Shown here in pieces: positions 45,045-52,944 of a DNA stretch of 64,000 bases. The stretch covers positions 69,501 through 133,500 of the forward strand of contig NZ_JWIC01000008.1 in the NCBI RefSeq assembly GCF_000814765.1, given 5' to 3'. This stretch comes from Pseudoalteromonas luteoviolacea. Its GTDB lineage: Bacteria > Pseudomonadota > Gammaproteobacteria > Enterobacterales > Alteromonadaceae. Under the pieces are notes generated by a model that saw nothing but the letters and a program-made list of their open reading frames with translations, was not told the DNA's origin and did not search any database. Position 1 is the first letter of the stretch. Every line of letters starts with the position of its first letter. The translations under genes and the position numbers were made by a program.

Positions 45045-46463
45045 ATGGCAGGCAAAATCACTAATAAACAGTTTAGCACACTGGAGACACTTCAGAGATT
45101 GCTGCGTTATCGTGAAGTGATGTTCAAAACCATCGAATTTGCAGACATTAATCATGCTGGTGCTATCCCGGAGACAATATTTTACTCATTTGTAATAGCG
45201 TTGAAGGATCAACTTTCTGATGAACAGGCAAATGAAGTGAGTTTAGTATTTGATGTGGATAATCTGTTACAGGCGCGGATCATCAATGACCGCCGCAATG
45301 TTGATGGAGTAACGAAGTTATTATTCAATACTAGCGTGTTTGAGGTATTTCGGTTATGCCGAGTAAGTCTGTACCGTCCATTAACAAAAGTATCGTTAAA
45401 TGCAGCCATGACACCGTTGTGGTCTTTGATGCGACAGGTTAAGCGCGGTAAGCTGAGTACGACACCAGGAACTGATGACTACCTAGAGTGGGTGGACGAT
45501 TTGATATATAGAGTTAGCGATTTACTGGGAAAGATCCGAGCTAATATTGCGAAGCTTCAAAATGTTGGAGTTGAATTTGAAAAATCCGCCACAGTGGATC
45601 CTCAGGGTTATTCCCAGCTAGAAGCAAAGCGTGAATCATACAACATGGCAGCTAAGTTATATCAGAGAGAAATAGATCCATTGAAGGTGTTTCTTGATAA
45701 GCATACCCGTTATGAGGAAGGGGATGGTATTTTTCTTACTCTGGAATATTTTCGTTCTTTTTTTCATACGGTAAACGATACGAGTCGCGCATATTTGATG
45801 TTGAGCTACGAAGTACAGTACCTGGATCTATTTTCTCCAATTAAGCAAGTCGCTAATCAGGTCAGTATTTACCTGCAAAAAACACAGCAATCATTACACG
45901 AGCACAGCGCGATCGATCGTGCATATTCAGTAGTTCTTGCTGCCTTTGAAAATACGCTTGGGGGCGATCTGCGTAACAAATTCATTGATATATCTGATTT
46001 AAAGCCCTTGGGTACGTCAGTTCAGTGTCCTGCCCTTGGTAGGATAGCTCCGTTCAGGACAGAAAAATCTCCCTCATTTTTAGAAGTCGCTTTCAATGAA
46101 TTGGCTACTCGTGTCCAAAGTTATGCCCCTGAAAATATTGAAAAAGTACTTTTATCCGAAAGCATCAGTAAAGAGGCAGCTAAGAAATTGCAGTATTCTC
46201 AACGCTTGGCTCGATGGGTTGATAATTTTGACTGGCCGTTAAACAAAGACTTCCTTGCCTTGGCTCATAAAGAGCTAAGCCAGGAATGGCCGGATTTTAA
46301 ATTGCCAGATCTATTCGAAGTACAGTCTAGACTTATCAACTCACCTAACTATCAGCTGGAGTTGAGAAATGAATATCAAAAGATTATAGATGATGTATAC
46401 GAACTCCAGTACAGGGTACGTCATCTGGTTTCGTTAAGCAGCCAACAGGCGGAAGTTAATTGA
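45045..46463 (+). CDS. jetA: Wadjet kleisin-like subunit JetA / MksF
   Basis: A 472-residue, mostly helical protein at the usual JetA size and position next to the SMC-like gene. The N-terminal region (about 10-110) looks like a winged-helix domain, the middle (about 140-300) is coiled coil, and the C-terminus (FEVQSRLINSPNYQLELRNEY) ends in helices. In Wadjet it bridges the JetC heads. No catalytic motif is expected. Assignment rests on length, order and gene company rather than a strong motif. Its stop overlaps the next start by 4 bp. Confidence 0.78.
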   Translation: MAGKITNKQFSTLETLQRLLRYREVMFKTIEFADINHAGAIPETIFYSFVIALKDQLSDEQANEVSLVFDVDNLLQARIINDRRNVDGVTKLLFNTSVFEVFRLCRVSLYRPLTKVSLNAAMTPLWSLMRQVKRGKLSTTPGTDDYLEWVDDLIYRVSDLLGKIRANIAKLQNVGVEFEKSATVDPQGYSQLEAKRESYNMAAKLYQREIDPLKVFLDKHTRYEEGDGIFLTLEYFRSFFHTVNDTSRAYLMLSYEVQYLDLFSPIKQVANQVSIYLQKTQQSLHEHSAIDRAYSVVLAAFENTLGGDLRNKFIDISDLKPLGTSVQCPALGRIAPFRTEKSPSFLEVAFNELATRVQSYAPENIEKVLLSESISKEAAKKLQYSQRLARWVDNFDWPLNKDFLALAHKELSQEWPDFKLPDLFEVQSRLINSPNYQLELRNEYQKIIDDVYELQYRVRHLVSLSSQQAEVN

Positions 46464-47059
46464 GTATGGATCGTAATACATTTTTAGAAGCTGATGAGAA
46501 ATTGTCGCAGACCATTTATCGTGCCTTCTACACCGGCAGTGTTATTAATCGAAAGGAATATATGATCTCACAAGCGCAATTTGTGGAGTCCAAGACTTAT
46601 CTTGAAATTCGCCAGCATGAAGATCATTACAATCAGCTATACCGACACTTGGGGTATGAACTCATTCATGACGAAGAAGGCGAATTTTTTTCAATTAAAT
46701 CAATAGCTGAAAGAGAAAGCGAAGATACCGTGTTTGATGAAACGTCTTTAAAAATCATTGCGATCTTAACACTCATTAGCCGAATCATGACACAGCGAGG
46801 GCAACCGCTAGCTTTTTTAAGCGAGCCTGTACAGGGAATCACAGGTAATGATATTGCAGCGCTGGCAGATGATGAAACAACGATTGCAATTATTAAAACT
46901 TTAAAATTAAAAACCCCAATTGATGCACTTGAGTTCATCAAAAAAAGAGGCTTTGCCTTTCGAATTAGTCAAAGCCGATACGTTTTAAGCAAAGGAGCCA
47001 TGACAATGATAGATACTCTAATTGAGCGAGAGAAAGAGCTGTCCTCTTCAGTAAATTAA
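46460..47059 (+). CDS. jetB: Wadjet KITE subunit JetB / MksE
   Basis: A 199-residue protein of the size of JetB/MksE, which binds the kleisin as a dimer. It has a winged-helix-like core (FVESKTYLEIRQHEDHYNQLYRHLGYEL, DEEGEFFSIKS) and a second HTH-like part (TSLKIIAILTLISRIMTQRG, FIKKRGFAFRISQSRYVL). The start may be TTG 46,460, coupled to the jetA stop, or ATG 46,466, which has GGAAG ten bases upstream. It is the last gene of the operon and of the transposon. Confidence 0.78.
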   Translation: MSMDRNTFLEADEKLSQTIYRAFYTGSVINRKEYMISQAQFVESKTYLEIRQHEDHYNQLYRHLGYELIHDEEGEFFSIKSIAERESEDTVFDETSLKIIAILTLISRIMTQRGQPLAFLSEPVQGITGNDIAALADDETTIAIIKTLKLKTPIDALEFIKKRGFAFRISQSRYVLSKGAMTMIDTLIEREKELSSSVN

Positions 47060-47295
47060 GGCAGGCCATCCTTAACGTAGGAATTCCAGACAAGAGTTTT
47101 GCTCTTTTCAATTTGGTTGGAGTTACAAAAGTGCGTCAGAGATCGGGTTTATTTGCGTTTAATCTGAGCCGGAGGGACTAGGTGCGTAAGCAGCTACAGT
47201 GAGCTGCCTGATAAACACAAAGCAGGCAATATCTGTGCTGTGGGTAATAAATTAAGGTGTTTTTATTCAAATTTGTAGCGATGAAAAAGTAATTT

Positions 47296-47444
47296 TCAGT
47301 ATGATACTCTATTACTCAAAATTTTGATGTTTTTTGAGAATACAGAAATCGAGTATGAAACTTTATTTTTTAAAGCTTGGAAAAACTTATAGTATAGCGA
47401 GCCTTTTGGGGGTGGTTAGTATGAAACTTTATTGCTAGTCCACA
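47296..47444. repeat. Tn7L-like transposon end with three spaced TnsB sites
   Basis: Sites of the form AGTATGAAACTTTATT (opposite orientation to the other end) lie at about 47,416-47,433 and 47,350-47,367, with a diverged copy at 47,296-47,313. Spacings are 66 and 54 bp. The end is CCACA at 47,440-47,444. The spread-out layout is that of Tn7L. Confidence 0.88.
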
Positions 47445-47449
47445 ATTAA
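47445..47449. repeat. Target-site duplication, distal copy
   Basis: ATTAA, identical to 22,763-22,767, directly after the ACA terminus. Confidence 0.95.
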
Positions 47450-47469
47450 GGCGCGCAAGCGCCTTTTTT
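47450..47469 (+). terminator. Original glmS terminator, displaced by the transposon
   Basis: GGCGC, loop GCAA, GCGCC, then TTTTTT. It begins at the first base after the duplication, so before insertion it lay about 25 bp past the glmS stop. Confidence 0.9.
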
Positions 47470-47956
47470 GATCAACAATATTCTAAATATAAACCCACAG
47501 TACTGCTATCGTTCTAATTTTATTAGCATATTTCTATTCGTATTATGTCTCTGTGGTGGCGGCTTAATTTGTGGGTGTGATAGTGCGTATTTTCCTCTGG
47601 TACTGACCGAAAAGATTTCTGGTCACTGCGATGTGTATTTAATAGTTGATTGATACGAAATTAATTGCTTATTTTTTGGTTTCAACTCGATTAGATTTTA
47701 AACTATCGTGCAGAAGTAAAAGTATTCTTAAAAATAAGAATGGTCATTATTTTATTGTTTTTATTAATTTTTTTATTATTAATTACGGTGATTTTTGACT
47801 TATACTCTACAAGCGTACAACAATATATTGATAAAGGTTTCACAATAAATTACTATCCTTACTCGTATTGGGTAAATATAGTCACTTTATCGAATGTAAT
47901 CTTACAGATGCATTTTGATTGTTATGAGTGAGATTACGGACGCATAGCTGAAGTTC
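47470..47956. other. 487-bp AT-rich gap before the CadC-type gene
   Basis: Very AT-rich. Short hydrophobic open frames at 47,468 and 47,740 look like composition artefacts. The promoter of the regulator gene is presumably here. Confidence 0.4.
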
Positions 47957-50164
47957 ATGAATGATAATGGTCTATTAGAAATGGTAAAGGAGGTGCATTT
48001 TGGGGTCTGGATACTAGACCTTAAACGTCAGACTATTTTTGATGGTGATGAGACCAGAGAGCTAGAGCCACTTCTTTATAAAACCTTACTTTATTTCATT
48101 GAACACAATGATGCGATTGTGACACGCCAAGAGTTAGTTGATAACGTATGGCAGCAATCGTTTGTTGATGATAATGCAATAAATAGGGCGATATTTGAGC
48201 TGCGTAAAGCATGTAAGTCTGAACATGATCCAAGTACAGTTATCAAAACGCATTACAGAAAGGGCTACAGCTTAGTTCCAAAAGTCAAGTTGGTAACGTT
48301 TGACGCTGTGGAAGCAGAAGAGCAGAGCAAGGGCTTATCGCAAGAGGCGCTCAATATCAGTCCTCCATCATCTGCTTCGCCGAGCCTTACTCTCAATTCG
48401 GCATCAGCACCTACACAGAGCGGTGTGGATGACAGGGTGGCACCAAAAACGACAAAACAATTAAACTATATAGGGTTGGTGCTGTCGATCTTTATAGTCG
48501 TTGTATTAGCCTTTATTGCGCAGTATTTCCAGAGTACAGAACAAGACACAGAGTATGAGTTTAAAGATGAGCCGTTGGTGTGGAAAATGGGGACTTATGA
48601 ATACCCGATTGTGTCACATACTAAAGAGTTTGTAGCATACTCATTTAAAGGGTTGCGGGAGGCTGTCAGTAGTATTCATTTAAAAAACTTAAACTCGCAC
48701 CAAGATATTGTTGTCGTTCAGAGTGATTACGATGCCTATCCAATTGGGTGGAAAGCCAATCAAAATACCTTGTTTTATCAAATCATAAGCGTTGGTGAGA
48801 ATAGTGTTTGTGAAGTGTGGGAGGTGAGTATCGATGCCAATAATGAACCGAGTAACCACGCTAAACTCTTTGATTGTGACTCATCTTACAAGATGAGTGC
48901 AACGGGGTTAGATGATGTTGTGATATATAGTAAATTTGGTTATCGCAACAAAAAAGGTGCCGCTGCCATTGTTGCATGGGAAAAAAACAGCGGTAATGAG
49001 TACCAAATCACCTCTCCGATGATTTTATCGTATGGAGACTATTACACGTCTATTTCTGGTGCAGGTGATAAGTTGGCATTTTTACGTTTTCAGCCTTACG
49101 GTACACAAATCTTTGTCACCAATGTCGATGGTAGTGAGCAGTATATGGTGGCTGATTTGGACTATCGTGTACGTACCGTGCAATGGATGCCAAGCAGAAA
49201 CTCTCTTTTTTGGTTTAATCATTTAGATAAAGAGCTTAATTTCTTTGACTTAGATTCGAGTGCGCATAGTAAGTCTTCTCTTAATGTCAGTGCGGAAGTC
49301 AGGGAAATGGTACCGTTTAGCGATGGTGAGTTTTTCTATACAAGTGACTGGGCAAACTATGATTTGTTGAGCTTGGATGTTACAACTCAACGTGTTGAAA
49401 CCGTGTCTAATGTTGAACTACAAGAGCGGATTGTTGCACCGCTTAACATTGCTGACCAATTTATTATGTTGCTTGAGGGGAGCCGTCATTCATTGTGGCG
49501 TGTTGAGGGCGACAATCGATACAAGCTGACAGATTTAGATTTTGAAAATACCATTGGGCTGGATGTCTCTGCTGATGGAAAGTCATTATTAGTGACCACC
49601 ACAAGTCATTTGCATGTATATGATTTAGAAGCGGGTACATGGAAAAATGAGGTGTTTATTAAAGGCAGTATTCAATCTGCTTTTTGGAATGATTCACACA
49701 GTATCATTTACACTAAGTCTGTTGTGCATGGTAATAAAAATTACGTCTATGCGTATGACTTTGAAAGTGGCTTCCATAAAGAGCTGTTGCAAGGAACGGT
49801 GACACAGGCGAAGTTTATTCAAGAGCATGTGGTGTTATTTACTGACGCTAAAAATCGTTTTTATCTTTATAACACCATTGATAATACAAAAACGCTGTTG
49901 TTTGAGCGTCTTGATCTTTCAGACTTAATTTGGTCTAGTGACCAAACCCACCTTTATTTTACAGATAATATTGCGGTGTATAAAAAGCCGCTATCGCAGT
50001 CGGGTCAAGAGCAAGTCATTTATGAAATTGATAAAGACTCTGCGATGATAAAATCTCTACAAGTAAATGGCTTTGCGCAAGAACAAAGTGCACAGATTTA
50101 CATCGGCGTGTTAAAAAATAGCGGTAACCAGTTCGGTAAGTTTATCCCCATTGAGAATGAATAA
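47957..50164 (+). CDS. CadC/ToxR-like membrane transcriptional regulator with C-terminal propeller-like sensor
   Basis: A 735-residue one-component regulator. The N-terminal OmpR/PhoB-type winged helix (about 10-108) shows LEPLLYKTLLYFIEHNDAIVTRQELVDNVW and INRAIFELRKACK, ending in THYRKGYSLVPKV. A Pro/Ser-rich linker is followed by a single membrane helix (about 172-194). The remaining 540 residues are periplasmic and beta-rich, with repeated TolB/WD-like blades (GAGDKLAFLRFQPYGTQIFVTNVDG, VSADGKSLLVTTTSHLHVYD). It probably senses an external signal and acts on the RiPP genes downstream. The target is not shown by sequence. Confidence 0.88.
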   Translation: MNDNGLLEMVKEVHFGVWILDLKRQTIFDGDETRELEPLLYKTLLYFIEHNDAIVTRQELVDNVWQQSFVDDNAINRAIFELRKACKSEHDPSTVIKTHYRKGYSLVPKVKLVTFDAVEAEEQSKGLSQEALNISPPSSASPSLTLNSASAPTQSGVDDRVAPKTTKQLNYIGLVLSIFIVVVLAFIAQYFQSTEQDTEYEFKDEPLVWKMGTYEYPIVSHTKEFVAYSFKGLREAVSSIHLKNLNSHQDIVVVQSDYDAYPIGWKANQNTLFYQIISVGENSVCEVWEVSIDANNEPSNHAKLFDCDSSYKMSATGLDDVVIYSKFGYRNKKGAAAIVAWEKNSGNEYQITSPMILSYGDYYTSISGAGDKLAFLRFQPYGTQIFVTNVDGSEQYMVADLDYRVRTVQWMPSRNSLFWFNHLDKELNFFDLDSSAHSKSSLNVSAEVREMVPFSDGEFFYTSDWANYDLLSLDVTTQRVETVSNVELQERIVAPLNIADQFIMLLEGSRHSLWRVEGDNRYKLTDLDFENTIGLDVSADGKSLLVTTTSHLHVYDLEAGTWKNEVFIKGSIQSAFWNDSHSIIYTKSVVHGNKNYVYAYDFESGFHKELLQGTVTQAKFIQEHVVLFTDAKNRFYLYNTIDNTKTLLFERLDLSDLIWSSDQTHLYFTDNIAVYKKPLSQSGQEQVIYEIDKDSAMIKSLQVNGFAQEQSAQIYIGVLKNSGNQFGKFIPIENE

Positions 50165-50793
50165 CGGGGTCATTGCGCGGTGCGTCATTGCTGTGCACCA
50201 CAAAGTCTAATGGTTAACAGGGAGGCGTATCGCCTCGACCACTTTATATCTAACACATTTAAATGCGTGCAATTTAGATTTAATGTGCGTTGCCTATATT
50301 GGTTTATCCCAGTCTTGTTATCCATTATCAGTATGCCTGTTTTCTTCAACTAGCTTGTCACAAAACCCTTCTTGATTTATGCCACTTAGAAACTGACGGT
50401 TTTAACACTTGATGGTGTTTTTATCTGATGAGGGGAGGCTGCATGTTTGAATATATTGACCAGGTTTTGGTCTTGAGTGCGCTTGGGTGAGTCGTGTGTG
50501 TAGCTTGAGTGGCATAGTTGCGATTGACTGAATGCACGAATGATGGAGGTAAATAGGTGCGATAAACAAGGTTTAGAATATGATTTAATTATTATGTGAA
50601 TTATAAGCTTTAAAATCAATTATTTATGTTTTTTGTTGATGACTATATTAGCTTTAAATAAGCGACAAAAAACTTGGCTTTGATAAAGTAGATTGCATCA
50701 AACGTGAGGCAACAAATACAAAACTGTTGCTTTATGATGAACTAAAAAAACTATAACCCGCATGTATATGCAATTGATTGAGAGTCATAGAAA
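50165..50793. other. 629-bp gap holding the precursor promoter
   Basis: It contains a hairpin GAGGCG-TAT-CGCCTC (50,222-50,236) after the regulator gene, lacking a U-run. The promoter and inverted repeat for the precursor are listed separately. I see no further gene. Confidence 0.5.
50709..50757 (+). promoter_or_regulatory. Candidate promoter and operator of the RiPP precursor
   Basis: TTGCTT (50,728-50,733), an 18-bp spacer and TATAAC (50,752-50,757) look like a sigma70 promoter. An inverted repeat GCAACA (50,709-50,714) / TGTTGC (50,725-50,730) overlaps the -35 box. The CadC-type regulator upstream is a candidate binder. Confidence 0.5.
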
Positions 50794-50931
50794 ATGAAAC
50801 TAAAGCTTAATAAAAAAGTAATCAAAATCGTTAATAAAAAAGAGCTTAACAAAGACATGACACGTGAAATTGCCGGTGGTACGAGAGATGCTCGCTTAGC
50901 GACAGAAATCACAGATTGTGTATTTAACTGA
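50794..50931 (+). CDS. RiPP precursor peptide with double-glycine leader (45 aa)
   Basis: A small gene for a 45-residue peptide. The Lys/Leu-rich leader starts MKLKLNKKVIKIVNKKELN, the style of leaders bound by RRE/LanB enzymes, and ends in EIAGG at 25-29, the cleavage signal of C39 peptidases. The predicted core is TRDARLATEITDCVFN (16 residues) with Thr at core positions 1, 8 and 11 and Cys at 13. These are substrates for YcaO heterocyclisation (Thr, Cys) and LanB dehydration (Thr); a Thr8-Cys13 methyllanthionine would also be possible. It has its own promoter, and its own terminator at 51,018-51,054. It lies between the two regulators of the locus. No second copy was found. Confidence 0.8.
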   Translation: MKLKLNKKVIKIVNKKELNKDMTREIAGGTRDARLATEITDCVFN

Positions 50932-51655
50932 TTTTATAGATTCAAGTCTAAAGCTAGATTAGCGACGGCAAAACCCGTTATTGCGTGTTTTGTATTGGAT
51001 TTGAGTTCGACTTGACGGCCATGATAGGGCAGGGATGCTTATCATGGCTTTTTTACGTGTGTTTTTCACCTTTCTCCTCAACTTACTTCTTAAAATACAT
51101 ATTTTTCACTCATTCACTGAGTGCTCAATCGGTGCAATGCATACTGATGAGTCATCAAGAATAGGCTGCCAATACAGGGTCTTGTTGATCAATGCAGTGA
51201 AAATCCCTAATACAATGATGTTGTTGATATTAAGTCCGCACTTGCCACCAAAAGCCACTCAGTGCAAGGCCTGTTGTTTTGCGCGATGTTTTTAGGTCAC
51301 ACTATTGGGGTTTGCTAATTGATATTGCATCTTATACCAGCAAAAGGCATTGGTGAGAGATGCGCTGCTTGTAGATAAAACAATACCAACCGTATAAATC
51401 GGTCGGTGCGATCCCACGTTTCATAAACGCATATATAAATACAGTCTGAGGTGATAATTGTCTTTGCCATTACCTCATTATTTAGATTGATATAATGACG
51501 TAATATCGCCATTACCCATTTATTATTTTTGTTGTAAGCTTATGATTTTAATGCTTATGTTTGGTTTTTTGCTAATTTGACCTGCGTTTCTTTTTCGTCA
51601 TAATGAGTGCCAGAAAATAAAAACAACACACAATAACTGCTTAAAGGACGGAACT
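50932..51655. other. 724-bp gap between precursor and sigma54 activator
   Basis: It holds the precursor terminator and presumably the activator's promoter. An 86-codon frame at 51,035 begins inside the terminator and has no ribosome site; I do not call it. Confidence 0.5.
51018..51054 (+). terminator. Rho-independent terminator of the precursor gene
   Basis: GCCATGATA, 13-nt loop, TATCATGGC, then TTTTTT: a strong hairpin 86 bp after the precursor stop. Confidence 0.88.
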
Positions 51656-52717
51656 ATGATGTCTTCTTTTGACATGCATGATGATACCAATCATGAAAAC
51701 AGTCACTGTACCGCTGTGTTAAGTGACGAGCTCTATAATATGGCAAACGGGTTAGCGCAATATCCTGATATACCAATTTTGATTTTTGGTGAAACGGGCA
51801 CTGGTAAAGGGGTGTTTGCAGAACATTTACACCAACAACGACGCCTGTTTCTTGGTGAGCACCCTTTTATCTCTGTTAACTGCGCAATGTTAAACTCAGA
51901 TGTTGCAGATAGCACCATATTTGGTCATAAGAAGGGCGCTTTTACCGGTGCACAAGACTCGTCCATTGGTGCGGTTGGTGAAGCCGATGGTGGCATTTTA
52001 TTTTTAGATGAAATCCATTGTTTGAGTATGGATACACAGCGTAAATTATTACGACTGCTTGATCGAGGTCGTTACACACGTGTTGGTGAATCTGTAGAGC
52101 GTCAAAGTAATTTTCAACTCGTCGTTGCTACAAATCAGAATTTACCTCAGTTGGTAAAACAAAAGCAGTTCCTACTCGATTTACTTATGCGTATCCAAGG
52201 TGTTGAAGTGAAGTTATTGCCACTTAGAGAGCGCCGTGATGAATTGCCGTTATTCATCGATAACTTTTTTGAGCAACACAATCTTTATCTTGGTCATAAA
52301 CAACGGTGTCAACTTATTGAAATTTGTAGCGAGTTGCACTGGCCTGGGAATGTCCGACAGCTTTACAAGTCACTGGAGATCATGAAGTTTAACGCGTTAA
52401 TTCGTCAAAGCACAGATTACGTAAAACACTTCAATATGGACAGTATAATGAATGACCTAGATGTTGAAGCGACGGACAACGCGCATTTGGGGGGGGATTT
52501 ACCTAGCTTCTTGCATGAATTGGTGCTTGAGTTAGCCAGAGTCGAAAAAGGTCAAATTGATCTGGAGAGCTTGATCGACAACGTCGAGTCTTCAATTATT
52601 AAGTTTGCATTGAGTAAAAATAAATCAATTAATGCTGTGTTAGATAACCTGAATCTAACTCGGGGTAAGCTAGATTTTAAGCGCCGAAAATATAACCTCA
52701 TGGGTGCACAATACTAA
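51656..52717 (+). CDS. Sigma54-dependent transcriptional activator (PspF-like, no sensor domain)
   Basis: A 353-residue bacterial enhancer-binding protein. The AAA+ domain starts almost at the N-terminus: Walker A GETGTGKG (about residue 46), the sigma54-contacting GAFTGA loop (94-99), Walker B GGILFLDEIH (about 112-121) and the arginine-finger region. A C-terminal Fis-like HTH follows (about 315-345: SINAVLDNLNLTRGKLDFKRRKY). With no receiver or GAF domain, it should be regulated by its own synthesis or by a partner protein. Candidate sigma54 promoters at 52,894 and 61,821 precede the biosynthesis and export operons, so these are its likely targets. Confidence 0.92.
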   Translation: MMSSFDMHDDTNHENSHCTAVLSDELYNMANGLAQYPDIPILIFGETGTGKGVFAEHLHQQRRLFLGEHPFISVNCAMLNSDVADSTIFGHKKGAFTGAQDSSIGAVGEADGGILFLDEIHCLSMDTQRKLLRLLDRGRYTRVGESVERQSNFQLVVATNQNLPQLVKQKQFLLDLLMRIQGVEVKLLPLRERRDELPLFIDNFFEQHNLYLGHKQRCQLIEICSELHWPGNVRQLYKSLEIMKFNALIRQSTDYVKHFNMDSIMNDLDVEATDNAHLGGDLPSFLHELVLELARVEKGQIDLESLIDNVESSIIKFALSKNKSINAVLDNLNLTRGKLDFKRRKYNLMGAQY

Positions 52718-52744
52718 TTTTCATTTCCTATCCTTGTTGTTTTT

Positions 52745-52767
52745 AGGGGCATTAGCCCCTTTTTTTG
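52745..52767 (+). terminator. Rho-independent terminator of the sigma54 activator gene
   Basis: AGGGGC, loop ATTA, GCCCCT, then a T-run. Confidence 0.88.
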
Positions 52768-52893
52768 TGCCTATCGCTTTTTCCTTTATCGTCAATTATG
52801 CGTATTCATTGCACAGCAATAACAATCATGCTTGGTGCGTAATAATGAAAGCAATGATTTTTATAAGCTTATGATTTTTAAGTGTTTTTAAGT

Positions 52894-52911
52894 TGGCATG
52901 CTCACTGCTTT
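52894..52911 (+). promoter_or_regulatory. Sigma54 (-24/-12) promoter of the RiPP biosynthesis operon
   Basis: TTGGCATGCTCACTGCTTT has GG at 52,895-52,896 and GC at 52,907-52,908 with exactly 10 bp between, matching TGGCAC-N5-TTGCW closely. Transcription would start near 52,920, about 25 bp before the ATG. Confidence 0.8.
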
Positions 52912-52944
52912 AGTTTATGAGACTAAAATTTGGAGTATTCAGAC

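Larger units (their letters stand above)
22768..47444. mobile_element. Complete Tn7-like transposon at attTn7 (about 24.7 kb)
   Basis: Both ends are visible: TGTGG at 22,768 and CCACA at 47,440-47,444, with 24 of 30 terminal bases matching as inverted repeats and flanked by an exact ATTAA duplication. The glmS-proximal end holds three TnsB-like sites packed at 20-bp intervals; the distal end holds three widely spaced ones. This matches the right/left asymmetry of Tn7. tnsA, tnsB, tnsC, tniQ/tnsD and tnsE are in canonical order beside the glmS-proximal end. Cargo: an unknown 307-aa gene, the ParB/helicase-nuclease/unknown operon and a Wadjet operon. No cas genes or CRISPR array occur, so it is not a CRISPR-guided element. 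Catalytic residues of TnsA and TnsB are intact, so the element may be active. Confidence 0.97.
47060..47449. other. Non-coding distal end of the transposon
   Basis: No gene. It holds the three spaced TnsB sites and the terminal inverted repeat (next entry), then the target-site duplication. Confidence 0.7.

Noticed and set aside
22768..47444. CRISPR-associated (CAST) version of a Tn7-like element
   Set aside because: No cas genes and no repeat-spacer array; tnsD and tnsE are both present and the insertion is at attTn7.
47468..47931. Two hydrophobic short frames in the AT-rich gap before the CadC-type gene
   Set aside because: The first starts with TTG inside the glmS terminator's T-run; the second is a Leu/Ile/Phe composition effect without a ribosome site.
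50222..50236. Hairpin GAGGCG-TAT-CGCCTC as terminator of the CadC-type gene
   Set aside because: No U-tract follows, so I do not call it a terminator.
51035..51295. 86-codon frame downstream of the precursor
   Set aside because: It begins within the precursor's terminator hairpin and has no ribosome site or recognisable domain.
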